The notes beneath the pieces were generated by a model. It saw only the letters and a program-made list of their open reading frames with translations. It searched no databases and was not told the DNA's origin. Of a stretch of DNA of 50,025 nt, positions 14,376 through 22,133 are shown piece by piece. Position 1 is the stretch's first letter; each line of letters starts with the position of its first letter. Origin of the DNA: Clostridiales bacterium (GTDB lineage Bacteria > Bacillota > Clostridia > Oscillospirales > CAG-272); assembly GCA_012514145.1 (NCBI GenBank), contig JAAZAV010000007.1, forward strand, positions 1 through 50,025. The letters run 5' to 3'. The position numbers and the translations under genes were made by a program.

Positions 14376-15590
14376 ATGTCAGTAAAATTCTCTGTGGCGG
14401 TGATCGGCTGCGGCGGTTTTGCCCGCGGTTTTGTGCCCCTCTTCAAGGCTCATCCGGCGGTCGGCACCGTGTCGGTCTGCGACCTTATACCCGAGCGGGC
14501 AAAAGAGTATTCGGAAAAGTTCGAGGTGCCGATAATCGATACCTTCGAGAACGCCCTTGCCGACCCGTCCGTTGACGCGATTGCCATCTTCACACAGCGC
14601 CATCTCCACGGTCCCATGGTAATCAAGGCGCTTTACGCCGGAAAGCATGTCTATTCGGCGGTGCCTATGGCAAGCGAACCCGACGAGTGCCGTCAGATAA
14701 TCGAGGCGGTGAATAAGACCCGCAAGATATACATGATGGGCGAGACCTGCATATACTACCCCTGCGCCATGTACTGCAAGGCGGAGTATGAGAAGGGCAC
14801 CTTCGGCAGATTCGTCTATGGCGAGGCGCAGTATTACCACGATCTCAGTCACTTCGGCGCCCAGTATAACAGCGACCGCATGTATTCGGCGGGACTGCCC
14901 CCCTTCCTCTACCCCACCCATTCCACCGCGATGATGCTATGGGCGACCGGCGCTTACGTCACCCGGGTAACCGCCCTCGGCTATGTCGACAAAGAGCCGA
15001 ATACGCCTTTCGCCGTAGGCGAAAATGTCTACGGCAACAGTTTCTCAAACGAATTTTCGCTGATGCAGCTCTCAAACGGCGGTGTGGCGCGCATCAACGA
15101 GTGCCGCCGCATAGGATTCAAGGCGCCCTCCTCCTCGGTGCAGAGCTTCTATGGCACCAAGGGAGGCTACCAGTTCAGCAACGCACAGCATATCCTCACT
15201 ACACTGACTCCCACCGGCGTTGATCTGCGGGATGTGAGCGCCGAGGTCAACCCCATGGCGATGGAGAATAACCGCACGAATGATGTCGAATTCAAGCGCA
15301 GAGTCGCAAACCACGGCTGGGCGGGCAGCGACTTCTCCCCGCCCCAGGCGGAGGATGTTAAGCGTCTCCCCGCCTCATATGAGAAGCTGGGCAGCGGACA
15401 TATGGGTTCCCACAAGTTCCTGATAGACGACTTCTGCACCGCCGTCCGGGACAACAAACTCCCGAGGGTCAATGCCTGGTTCTCGGCGCGCTGCACCATT
15501 CCGGGACTGCTTGCCCACGAGTCGGCAAAGCTGGGCGGCGTTCCGATAAATGTTCCCGACTACGGCGACGCTCCCGAGGACTGGGAATAA
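14376..15590 (+). CDS. Gfo/Idh/MocA family protein lacking the EKP lysine
   Basis: This 404-residue protein has the Rossmann start FSVAVIGCGGFARGF (5-19) and the overall two-domain layout of the Gfo/Idh/MocA family. In place of the catalytic EKP motif it has SAVPMA (94-99), so the lysine expected to bind NAD(P) and substrate is missing. The C-terminal domain keeps family-like segments (RKIYMMGETCIYYP, GRFVYGEAQYYHD, PPFLYPTHSTAMML). It may be a lyase-like or non-redox relative, such as the NAD-dependent glycosidases and their kin, or may use another residue. GGAGG at 14364-14368 fixes the start. It is divergent from the alpha-galactosidase operon and may share its regulation. Confidence 0.8.
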   Translation: MSVKFSVAVIGCGGFARGFVPLFKAHPAVGTVSVCDLIPERAKEYSEKFEVPIIDTFENALADPSVDAIAIFTQRHLHGPMVIKALYAGKHVYSAVPMASEPDECRQIIEAVNKTRKIYMMGETCIYYPCAMYCKAEYEKGTFGRFVYGEAQYYHDLSHFGAQYNSDRMYSAGLPPFLYPTHSTAMMLWATGAYVTRVTALGYVDKEPNTPFAVGENVYGNSFSNEFSLMQLSNGGVARINECRRIGFKAPSSSVQSFYGTKGGYQFSNAQHILTTLTPTGVDLRDVSAEVNPMAMENNRTNDVEFKRRVANHGWAGSDFSPPQAEDVKRLPASYEKLGSGHMGSHKFLIDDFCTAVRDNKLPRVNAWFSARCTIPGLLAHESAKLGGVPINVPDYGDAPEDWE

Positions 15591-15621
15591 ATACGGTTTA
15601 AGCAAAAGACAGATTAAACAG

Positions 15622-15663
15622 GCGCATGCATCGGTTGATTCCGGTGCATGCGCTTTAATTTTG
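15622..15663 (+). terminator. Terminator of the second Gfo/Idh/MocA gene
   Basis: A 13-bp stem (15622-15634 with 15641-15653, one G-T pair) has a 6-nt loop and is followed by TTTAATTTT. It lies 31 nt after the stop codon. Confidence 0.85.
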
Positions 15664-15706
15664 CCGTCAATCGTTTATCGGTTTTGTTTGCCGTCCGTTT
15701 CTCCGC

Positions 15707-15877
15707 TTAACTTGAAAGTCTTAAGAACAGAGCCGGATATTTGCCGGGCATGCCGAGAGTCAGCCTTTCGGAAACCTCATCGATCTCGGGTGAGGAGTAC
15801 ATCTGATATAACGGCAGCTCGGCTCCCGGCTCGGCGTTAAAGACGGGATACAGCACGTTTTCGTATATGTTAAGCAT
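15707..15877 (-). CDS. Possible small protein, 56 residues, unrecognised
   Basis: A minus-strand reading frame of 56 residues (MLNIYENVLYPVF... ending LFLRLSS) begins at an ATG preceded 8 nt upstream by GGAGGG. I recognise no family. It is acidic in the middle (SSPEIDEVSERL) and has no membrane segment or signal. The ribosome site is the 3' arm of the terminator-like hairpin that follows the MFS gene, so the GGAGGG may simply be part of the terminator and the frame may be spurious. If real, the hairpin would hide its ribosome site. The rest of the 15591-15969 gap holds only the two terminators. Confidence 0.35.
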   Translation of the reverse strand: MLNIYENVLYPVFNAEPGAELPLYQMYSSPEIDEVSERLTLGMPGKYPALFLRLSS

Positions 15878-15880
15878 ATA

Positions 15881-15927
15881 AAAATCCCTCCGATACCGTT
15901 AATGTCACCATTATGGCATCGGAGGGA
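15881..15927 (-). terminator. Terminator-like hairpin after the MFS gene
   Basis: Reading the minus strand, CCCTCCGAT and ATCGGAGGG form a 9-bp outer stem (15918-15926 with 15886-15894). It is extended by an inner stem of about eight pairs with one bulge, and ATTTTTATAT follows. It lies about 43 nt after the transporter stop codon. Confidence 0.7.
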
Positions 15928-15969
15928 GGTGGGTGTCAAACGCAAAATATTCTGTTGTGCTACGATGAA

Positions 15970-17211
15970 TCAACTCTGCCGGGAGTGTGGATCGCTTTCG
16001 ATAAAGCGGGTCCAGCGCGGCACTACGGCGATACATACCGCGGTACCGGCGGCGCAGACCACAACCCATGAGATGATTATAAAATACCAGCCGAAGCGCT
16101 CGGAAAGCACGGCGAAGCCGTATGTCGACAGCGCCGCGCCGATATATGTGCAGGCGTTCAGCGCGCCGGAAATGGTGGAGATCTTGCCGAAACGTTTGTA
16201 GCTCATGGGCAGACGGCTGATGAGCATAAGGTTGATGCCGTGCATGCAGCCGGTGATGACCGCCATAAGCAGCGCCGACACCGCAACTATCCCGAGGGAG
16301 TAAGCGGGAATCATAAGCAGCGCCGCCGCCAATGCCGTGCCGAAGAGCAGAGCGGAGGTTTTAAGCTCGTGCCTGATTCTGCCCAGCAGCTTCGAAGCGA
16401 TGGATATGCTGATAATACTGAATATGGGCAGTATAACTGTGGTTACTATCGAAATGCTTGTGCCCAGATTGAACACATCGTTGATGAAGGTGGGCATCCA
16501 GGTGGTGATGCCGTCCCGCAGTATGCCCTGGAGGATAATCGCCACCATGATGAGGGCGATACCCGAGGAGGCGATGGCGCGGAAGCGCACCTTCTGCTGA
16601 TTTGATTTATCGGAGGTGAATTGAGAGGTTTCGGGTGATTTCAGTTTTGCCGTACCCGCCAGCCAGAGCGTCACGGTCACAAGCCCTATGGCGCCGCAGA
16701 TTATGAATACCGTGCGCCAGCCCGAGAGCATAATCACCATGGGAGCGAAAAGATATATCGCGATTATTGCGACGGATGATGCGGCGGAGACATAAACGCA
16801 GGTGCGCAGGAAGTTATGTTCGTCCAGCTGTTCCGCCATGATGCGCACCAGCGGCGGCCAGAGCATGGACTGGAAGAAGCCGTTGAAGCACCATACCACC
16901 GTTATCACATATATATTCGGAATGAAAAACACCGAGATGTTTATCAGGCTTGTTCCTATCTGTCCGACCGCGATGACCAGATTCGGCGGGAAGCGGTCGC
17001 CCAGCATGCCCGAGGTTATCTGCCCCAGACCGTAGGTAATAAGGGCGCCGGTCACCGCAATACTGCCAAGCTCGCGGGTGATGTTCATATCGGTTATCAT
17101 CTCGACCAGAACCGCCGAGTAGTTTATGCGCGTTATATAGCTGGCAAAGTAAACCAGACAGCAAAGCAGGCAGAATTTAGACATAAACCCGCCCCGGAAT
17201 TGCTTTTTCAT
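15970..17211 (-). CDS. MFS transporter of the organophosphate:phosphate antiporter type
   Basis: This 413-residue protein has twelve predicted membrane helices. Its early segment YFASYITRINYSAVLVEM, the loop motif GMLGDRFPP between helices 2 and 3 and the segment NGFFQSMLWPPLVRIMAEQ recall the glycerol-3-phosphate / hexose-phosphate transporter family (GlpT/UhpT). Such carriers exchange a phosphorylated or acidic sugar for phosphate, but sister proteins carry uronates, so the substrate is open. GGAG lies before the ATG at 17211. It has its own consensus promoter with two operator-like palindromes, pointing to substrate-induced expression. The gene is monocistronic or shares its mRNA with the doubtful small frame downstream. 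Confidence 0.82.
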   Translation of the reverse strand: MKKQFRGGFMSKFCLLCCLVYFASYITRINYSAVLVEMITDMNITRELGSIAVTGALITYGLGQITSGMLGDRFPPNLVIAVGQIGTSLINISVFFIPNIYVITVVWCFNGFFQSMLWPPLVRIMAEQLDEHNFLRTCVYVSAASSVAIIAIYLFAPMVIMLSGWRTVFIICGAIGLVTVTLWLAGTAKLKSPETSQFTSDKSNQQKVRFRAIASSGIALIMVAIILQGILRDGITTWMPTFINDVFNLGTSISIVTTVILPIFSIISISIASKLLGRIRHELKTSALLFGTALAAALLMIPAYSLGIVAVSALLMAVITGCMHGINLMLISRLPMSYKRFGKISTISGALNACTYIGAALSTYGFAVLSERFGWYFIIISWVVVCAAGTAVCIAVVPRWTRFIESDPHSRQS

Positions 17212-17261
17212 AGTATTAGCTCCAATACAAGGATTTCACATACATTTCACATGAATTTTAC

Positions 17262-17308
17262 AATGCGATTACGCATTATATCATTTCCGGGACGCAATGT
17301 CAATTGCG
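17262..17308 (-). promoter_or_regulatory. MFS promoter overlapped by two palindromes
   Basis: On the minus strand a perfect TTGACA (17303-17298) and a perfect TATAAT (17280-17275) are 17 bp apart. A 6-4-6 palindrome CGCAAT-N4-ATTGCG (17293-17308) covers the -35 box and another, AATGCG-N4-CGCATT (17262-17277), covers the end of the -10 box and the start site. Both are placed as repressor sites would be. Confidence 0.7.
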
Positions 17309-17395
17309 AAATTTGTAAACATAATGCCTTGTGTGCGCATACGCTGCCGGTTTGGATGAATATAATTACATGCCGTATAAAAACAAAAAATACTG

Positions 17396-17424
17396 TTGCA
17401 TTAAGCGCGCCGGTATACTATAAT
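17396..17424 (+). promoter_or_regulatory. Promoter of the QueG-like tandem pair
   Basis: TTGCAT (17396-17401) and a perfect TATAAT (17419-17424) are 17 bp apart. The leader of about 70 nt contains a small TCCGCTTTGCGGG hairpin and AAAGGAG (17484-17490) before the ATG at 17499. Confidence 0.72.
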
Positions 17425-17498
17425 AATAACGCGGTACCATAATTGACACGAAAATACAACTCCGCTTTGCGGGTGAAAATCCGAAAGGAGAGAATGAA

Positions 17499-18494
17499 AT
17501 GCTTGACGCGAAGGAAGTAAAACGCATAGCAAAGGAAATGGGCGCCGACCTTGTGGGGATCGCCCCCATGAGCCGCTGGGAGGGCGCTCCCAAGCAGATG
17601 GACCCCCGCTATATCATGCCAAACGCCAAGTCGATGATAGTCATAGCCAACCGGATAAACCGGGGCGCCCTCCGCGGCATCGAGGAGGGAACCCACTTCT
17701 CCACTTATGCCTCCATGGGCTACGGTGCTATAAATACCGTCTATCTGCCCAACTTCATCATCCGCTTTGCCCGCATCTTCGAGGACGAGGGCTATGAGTG
17801 CGTTCCCTTCGGCTTTGAGAGCGTGTTCGGCAACAACGTTGACTCCTGGACTCTCAACGAGACAAACGACGCGCCCATGTTCCCCACTCCCCGCTCGAAG
17901 GCGGTGGCTCCCGGCAAGCCGCTGCCCGACGTGCTGGTTCATGTCCGCATAGCGGCATACCTGGCGGGGCTGGGCGAGATCGGCTGGTCTAAGGTCTTCC
18001 TGACCCCCGAGTTCGGTCCGAGACAGCGTTTCGGCATGGTCTTTACCGAGATGGAGCTGGAGCCCGACCCTATCTACGACGGCCCGCCCCTCTGCAACCG
18101 CTGCATGGCATGCGCCAACGACTGCCCGGGCAACGCCATATCCACCACCAAATCGGTTAAGGTCACCCTTGCCGGACATGAAGTCGAGTGGGGTGAAGTC
18201 GACCCCGAGAAATGCCTCTGGGGATTCCGCGGCGCCGAGAAGTGCAAAGAGGGAGAGAAGGGTCACTATATCGCCGGGCGTGACGACTTCAAGCCCTCGC
18301 CATACACTCCCTTCTATCAGAAGCCGGCAAACGTCTACACCCACGGCGAAGCCATATGCGGCGGCCGGGGCTGTATGCGCGCCTGCATGATAGGTCTTGA
18401 GAAAAGAGGTGTGCTGAAGAACAAGTTCAAGTCCCCCTTCCGCACCGAAAAGCCCTGGCTTGTCGACTGGTCGGACTACGATACAAGCAAGTAA
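17499..18494 (+). CDS. QueG-like Fe-S protein, copy 1
   Basis: This 331-residue protein resembles epoxyqueuosine reductase (QueG) and reductive-dehalogenase-type Fe-S proteins, in which a cobalamin domain precedes ferredoxin-like clusters. The core LAGLGEIGWSKVFLTPEFGPRQRFG (155-179) is the family hallmark. The first [4Fe-4S] site is CNRCMACANDCP (199-210). Further cysteines C239, C249, C287, C292 and C296 could hold a second cluster. True QueG makes queuosine in tRNA, but a tandem pair outside a queuosine locus suggests another cobalamin- or Fe-S-based reduction. AAAGGAG precedes the ATG. The protein is cytoplasmic. Copy 2 follows 71 nt later with the same length. Confidence 0.75.
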   Translation: MLDAKEVKRIAKEMGADLVGIAPMSRWEGAPKQMDPRYIMPNAKSMIVIANRINRGALRGIEEGTHFSTYASMGYGAINTVYLPNFIIRFARIFEDEGYECVPFGFESVFGNNVDSWTLNETNDAPMFPTPRSKAVAPGKPLPDVLVHVRIAAYLAGLGEIGWSKVFLTPEFGPRQRFGMVFTEMELEPDPIYDGPPLCNRCMACANDCPGNAISTTKSVKVTLAGHEVEWGEVDPEKCLWGFRGAEKCKEGEKGHYIAGRDDFKPSPYTPFYQKPANVYTHGEAICGGRGCMRACMIGLEKRGVLKNKFKSPFRTEKPWLVDWSDYDTSK

Positions 18495-18504
18495 GACGGC
18501 AAAA

Positions 18505-18533
18505 ATCCGCCTCGGCGGGACGCCGAGGCGGAT
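18505..18533. other. Intergenic hairpin between the tandem copies
   Basis: A perfect 12-bp stem (18505-18516 with 18522-18533) with a 5-nt loop lies between the two paralogues. There is no T-run after it on the plus strand, so it is more likely a processing or stability element than a terminator. On the minus strand it would be followed by TTTTT, as if blocking antisense transcription. Confidence 0.5.
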
Positions 18534-18565
18534 GAGCGCCGACACACTCGTTTGAGGTAATAAAA

Positions 18566-19561
18566 ATGCTTGACGCAAAGGAAGTAAAAAGAATAGCTAA
18601 GGAGTGGGGTGCCGACCTCTGCGGCATAGCCTCCATCGACCGCTATGAGGGCGCTCCTCTCCAGTGCGACCCTAAGCAGATCATGCCCCGGGCGAAATCG
18701 GTGGTGGTGTTCGCCAACCGGATAAACCGGGGCGCCCTTCGCGGCATCGAGGAGGGAACCCACTTCTCCACCTACGCATCCATGGGCTACGGAGCGATTA
18801 ATACCGTCTACCTGCCCACCTTCGTGATACGCTTCGCCCGCATCTTCGAGGACGAGGGCTATGAGTGCGTGCCGCTGGGCTATCAGTGCTCCTTCGGCAA
18901 TGTCATTGACAACTGGGCGCTGAACGAGGGTTTCGACCCGCCCGAGAACAAGGTTCACCGCTCAAAGGCGGTGGCTCCCGGCAGAGCACGCCCCGATGTG
19001 CAGCTGCATATGCGCATATCGGCATATCTGGCAGGGCTGGGTGAGATAGGCTGGTCGAAGGTCTTCCTGACCCCCGAGTTCGGTCCGAGACAGCGCTTCG
19101 GCTGCGTGATTACCGAAATGGAGCTGGAGCCGGATCCTATTTACGACGGCCCGCCCCTCTGCAACCGCTGCATGGCATGCGCCAACGACTGCCCGGGCAA
19201 CGCCATTTCCACCACCGAATCGGTGAAGGTCACCCTTGCCGGACATGAAGTCGAGTGGGGTGTGAACGACCCCGAGAAGTGCCTATGGGGATTCCGGGGC
19301 GCCGAGAAGTGTAAAGAGGGAGAGAAGGGTCACTATATCGCCGGGCGCGACGATTTCAAGCCCTCGCCCTACACGCCGTTCTATCAGAAGCCGGCAAATG
19401 TCTATACCCACGGCGAAGCCATATGCGGCGGTCGGGGCTGTATGCGCGCCTGCATGATAGGGCTTGAGGAAAGAGGTGTGCTGAAAACCAAATTCAAGTC
19501 GGCTTTCCGTACCGAGAAGCCCTGGCTGGTGGACTGGTCGGACTACGACACCGGCAAATAG
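18566..19561 (+). CDS. QueG-like Fe-S protein, copy 2
   Basis: This 331-residue paralogue of the preceding gene aligns with it end to end without gaps. Residues 51-84 and 181-331 are almost identical, with all cluster cysteines kept (C199, C202, C205, C209, C239, C249, C287, C292, C296). Differences are packed into 14-50 and about 104-150. Copy 2 has four cysteines absent from copy 1: C19, C34, C108 and C180. The variable patches probably line the substrate pocket, so the copies may reduce different substrates or form a heterodimer; this is inference. GAGGT at 18554-18558 lies before the ATG. There is no terminator between the copies, so co-transcription from the promoter at 17396 is likely. 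Confidence 0.75.
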   Translation: MLDAKEVKRIAKEWGADLCGIASIDRYEGAPLQCDPKQIMPRAKSVVVFANRINRGALRGIEEGTHFSTYASMGYGAINTVYLPTFVIRFARIFEDEGYECVPLGYQCSFGNVIDNWALNEGFDPPENKVHRSKAVAPGRARPDVQLHMRISAYLAGLGEIGWSKVFLTPEFGPRQRFGCVITEMELEPDPIYDGPPLCNRCMACANDCPGNAISTTESVKVTLAGHEVEWGVNDPEKCLWGFRGAEKCKEGEKGHYIAGRDDFKPSPYTPFYQKPANVYTHGEAICGGRGCMRACMIGLEERGVLKTKFKSAFRTEKPWLVDWSDYDTGK

Positions 19562-19623
19562 CTGCATGCGTATAAATGTGCGCACGGCTTTTTCCGATAT
19601 CACGGTTTTTTCGCGAAAAAGGC

Positions 19624-19652
19624 TTGAAATAGCCTGCCGTATCGCGTATAAT
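19624..19652 (+). promoter_or_regulatory. Promoter of the GH2 operon
   Basis: TTGAAA (19624-19629) and a perfect TATAAT (19647-19652) are 17 bp apart. Transcription should start near 19659, just before the hairpin at 19668. Confidence 0.8.
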
Positions 19653-19667
19653 AAAAATACGTTTTTC

Positions 19668-19699
19668 ATATCCTCCGGGAATAAACGCCCGGAGGATAT
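19668..19699 (+). promoter_or_regulatory. 5'-end hairpin in the GH2 leader
   Basis: ATATCCTCCGGG (19668-19679) and CCCGGAGGATAT (19688-19699) form a perfect 12-bp stem with an 8-nt loop about 10 nt from the predicted mRNA start. No T-run follows, so a 5' stabiliser is more likely than a terminator. Its CCTCC could also compete for the GGAGG ribosome site at 19728-19732. Confidence 0.5.
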
Positions 19700-19747
19700 G
19701 TGTGATATAAGCGAAGAGATTTCGGAAGGAGGCTTTTTTAGAAAACA

Positions 19748-22102
19748 ATGAAAAAAACACTTCTCTCCCGCGGCTGGAACCTGAATGCCCCGGGATTTAA
19801 CGGCAATGTTGATCTGCCAAACGACTACACTGTGACTCAGCCCCGCAGCCCCCAGGCTCCCGGCGGCACCAGCAACGGCTTCTTTGTGGGCGGCGAGGGG
19901 CGGTATACCCGCTTTATCACACCGCCCGCCGATGCGGAACATATGATTCTCGACTTCGACGGCGCGTATATGTATACCGAGGTCTATTTCAACGACGATC
20001 TCATAACAAACCATGTCCACGGCTACACCCCCTTTTTGGTGGACATCTCCGACCGCATACGTCCCGGCCGTCCCAACAAGATAACGGTAACCACCGACGA
20101 CATGATGCCTTCCTCCCGCTGGTACGCCGGCGCGGGACTTTACCGCGATGTATTTCTCTGGGAGGGCGGAGCGGTGCGCGTGGAGCCCCGTGATGTTTTC
20201 ATAACCACCCCCGAAGCCGATGAGACTTCGGCTAAGGTCGTGGTAAACTACGATATCAGCGCCGACAGTGAGACCAAAGCGGTTGTCTCTGCCGCGGCGT
20301 ATGACGACGCGGGAGCCGAAGCCGCCTCGGGCACCCTTGAGGTCAGGGTCTGTCCCTGGACAAAGACCCGGGCGGTGCTGGAACTGACAATTCCCGCGCC
20401 CAAACTCTGGGACACCGAAAATCCCAACCTCTACACCCTTAAAACTGTCATAACCTCGGGCGGCAGGGTCACCGACGAGGCGGAGAACATCTTCGGCATC
20501 CGCACCATATCCGCCGACCCGAAGAACGGTCTGCTGCTGAACGGCAGGCCAATAAAACTTCGCGGCGGCTGCATACATCACGACCACGGCGTACTTGGCG
20601 CGGCGGCTTTCCCGGCTGCCGAGTACCGCAAGCTGTCAAGGCTCAAGGCTGCCGGCTTCAACTCGGTGCGCATCGCCCATAACCCGCCCTCAACCGCTCT
20701 GCTTGAGGTATGCGACAGGATTGGCATGATAGTCATGACCGAAGCCTTCGACATGTGGAACATGCGCAAGACCAAGAACGACTATCACAAGTGGTTCCGC
20801 GATCGCTGGGCTGAGGATATCGCCGCCATGGTGCTCCGCGACCGTCAGCACCCCTGTGTGTTCAGCTATTCCATCGGCAACGAGATAGGCGAGCGGGGCG
20901 GCAGGTCGGACGGCTATATATGGGCGAAAAAGCTGGCGGACGAGGTACGCAAATACGACTCCACCCGCTTTGTCACCTCGGGCATCTGCCTGCTTTGGGA
21001 CTATCCCAACAAGAACGACCCGGAGGAGTATCAGGCAGACTTCATGAATGGCTACGCCGATATCGGCAACGGCACGGTGGAGTCAAGCTGGGGCAAACGC
21101 ACCGAGAAGTTCATGGAGCCGCTGGATATCGTGGGCTACAACTACCTCTGGCGGCGCTACGAAAACGACGCGAAGGAGTTCCCCGACCGGGTTATCTGGG
21201 GCTCCGAGACCCATGCGGTTCAGTTCTGGGATTCCTGGAATGTGATAATGTCTCACAGCAATGTGCTTGGCGACTACACCTGGACGGCGTACGACAATAT
21301 GGGCGAGACGGGCTGCGGCGCCGGCGCCTGGGAGCGCGACCAGCATATCGACCATATCTTTTCCCAGCCCTGGCCCTGGCGCACCTGCTGGCAGGGCGAC
21401 CTTGACCTCTGCGGATATCGCCGTCCCCAGTCCTACTTCCGCGAAGCGGTGTGGCTTGGCGGCATCGAGCCGCGAATCTTCACCACCCACCCCGAGCATT
21501 ACGGCGAAGCCTACGGCGGCACCGGCTGGCACTGGTACGACGTGCTTGACAGCTGGACTTTCGAGGACAGGTACCTCGGCAGACCGGTGAAGTGCGAGGT
21601 ATACACCGATGCGGACGAGATAGAGTGGTTCATCAACGGCTGCCGCCTCGGCACAAGCAAGCCGGTGAAGGCGATAGCGGCTTTCACCGTCCCCTACGAG
21701 CGGGGCGTGCTGTCGGTGAAGGCTTATAAAAACGGCGTCTGCGTGGGAGAATCAAAACTCGAGACGGTAGACGAAGCTTCGGGCATCACACTCGTTCCCG
21801 AGCGCAAGAGCCTTGCCGCCGACAACCGCGACCTGCTGTATGTTGACGTAATCGTCACCGACAACGCAGGCAGGCGGGTGCCTCACTCGAAGAACGCCCT
21901 TAAAGCCAGCATCGTTGGCGGCGAGCTCATGGGCATATACAGCGGCGACCCGGCAAACGAGGACCGGTACGGCTCTAAGGAATGCCACGCCTTTGAAGGA
22001 CGGGCTCTGGCGGTAATCCGCGCCTCCCGTCCCGGCGACATACGCTTCACTGTCTACGGCGAAGGTCTGGCGGGCGCAAGCGTGACAATTAAGGCGGAAT
22101 AA
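19748..22102 (+). CDS. Glycoside hydrolase family 2 (beta-galactosidase type)
   Basis: This 784-residue enzyme has the GH2 order. An N-terminal jelly roll (about 1-150) ends in the SSRWYAGAGLYRDVFLW motif, then come an Ig-like domain and a TIM barrel with acid/base E379 in SIGNEIGER and nucleophile E487 in WGSETHA. A DUF4982-like domain (about 615-660) and a C-terminal GH2 Ig-like domain follow. Members hydrolyse beta-galactosides, beta-glucuronides or beta-mannosides; the barrel and C-terminus fit the beta-galactosidase group best. No signal peptide is present. The GGAGG at 19728-19732 is 15 nt from the ATG, unusually far, and an in-frame stop at 19739 rules out an earlier start. It is the first gene of an operon with a propeller protein, an epimerase and a MATE transporter. 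Confidence 0.92.
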   Translation: MKKTLLSRGWNLNAPGFNGNVDLPNDYTVTQPRSPQAPGGTSNGFFVGGEGRYTRFITPPADAEHMILDFDGAYMYTEVYFNDDLITNHVHGYTPFLVDISDRIRPGRPNKITVTTDDMMPSSRWYAGAGLYRDVFLWEGGAVRVEPRDVFITTPEADETSAKVVVNYDISADSETKAVVSAAAYDDAGAEAASGTLEVRVCPWTKTRAVLELTIPAPKLWDTENPNLYTLKTVITSGGRVTDEAENIFGIRTISADPKNGLLLNGRPIKLRGGCIHHDHGVLGAAAFPAAEYRKLSRLKAAGFNSVRIAHNPPSTALLEVCDRIGMIVMTEAFDMWNMRKTKNDYHKWFRDRWAEDIAAMVLRDRQHPCVFSYSIGNEIGERGGRSDGYIWAKKLADEVRKYDSTRFVTSGICLLWDYPNKNDPEEYQADFMNGYADIGNGTVESSWGKRTEKFMEPLDIVGYNYLWRRYENDAKEFPDRVIWGSETHAVQFWDSWNVIMSHSNVLGDYTWTAYDNMGETGCGAGAWERDQHIDHIFSQPWPWRTCWQGDLDLCGYRRPQSYFREAVWLGGIEPRIFTTHPEHYGEAYGGTGWHWYDVLDSWTFEDRYLGRPVKCEVYTDADEIEWFINGCRLGTSKPVKAIAAFTVPYERGVLSVKAYKNGVCVGESKLETVDEASGITLVPERKSLAADNRDLLYVDVIVTDNAGRRVPHSKNALKASIVGGELMGIYSGDPANEDRYGSKECHAFEGRALAVIRASRPGDIRFTVYGEGLAGASVTIKAE

Positions 22103-22133
22103 TTACAACAATCAAAACCGGGAGGTGAAGCTG

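Noticed and set aside
18505..18533. Terminator between the two QueG-like genes
   Set aside because: The hairpin is strong but no T-run follows on the plus strand, so I call it an intergenic hairpin and keep the genes as one unit.
17418..18578. A 386-codon minus-strand frame across the first QueG-like gene, and the 434-codon one at 19283-20587
   Set aside because: Both are antisense to genes with clear Fe-S and GH2 motifs and have no family resemblance; their similarity to each other only mirrors the duplicated genes.
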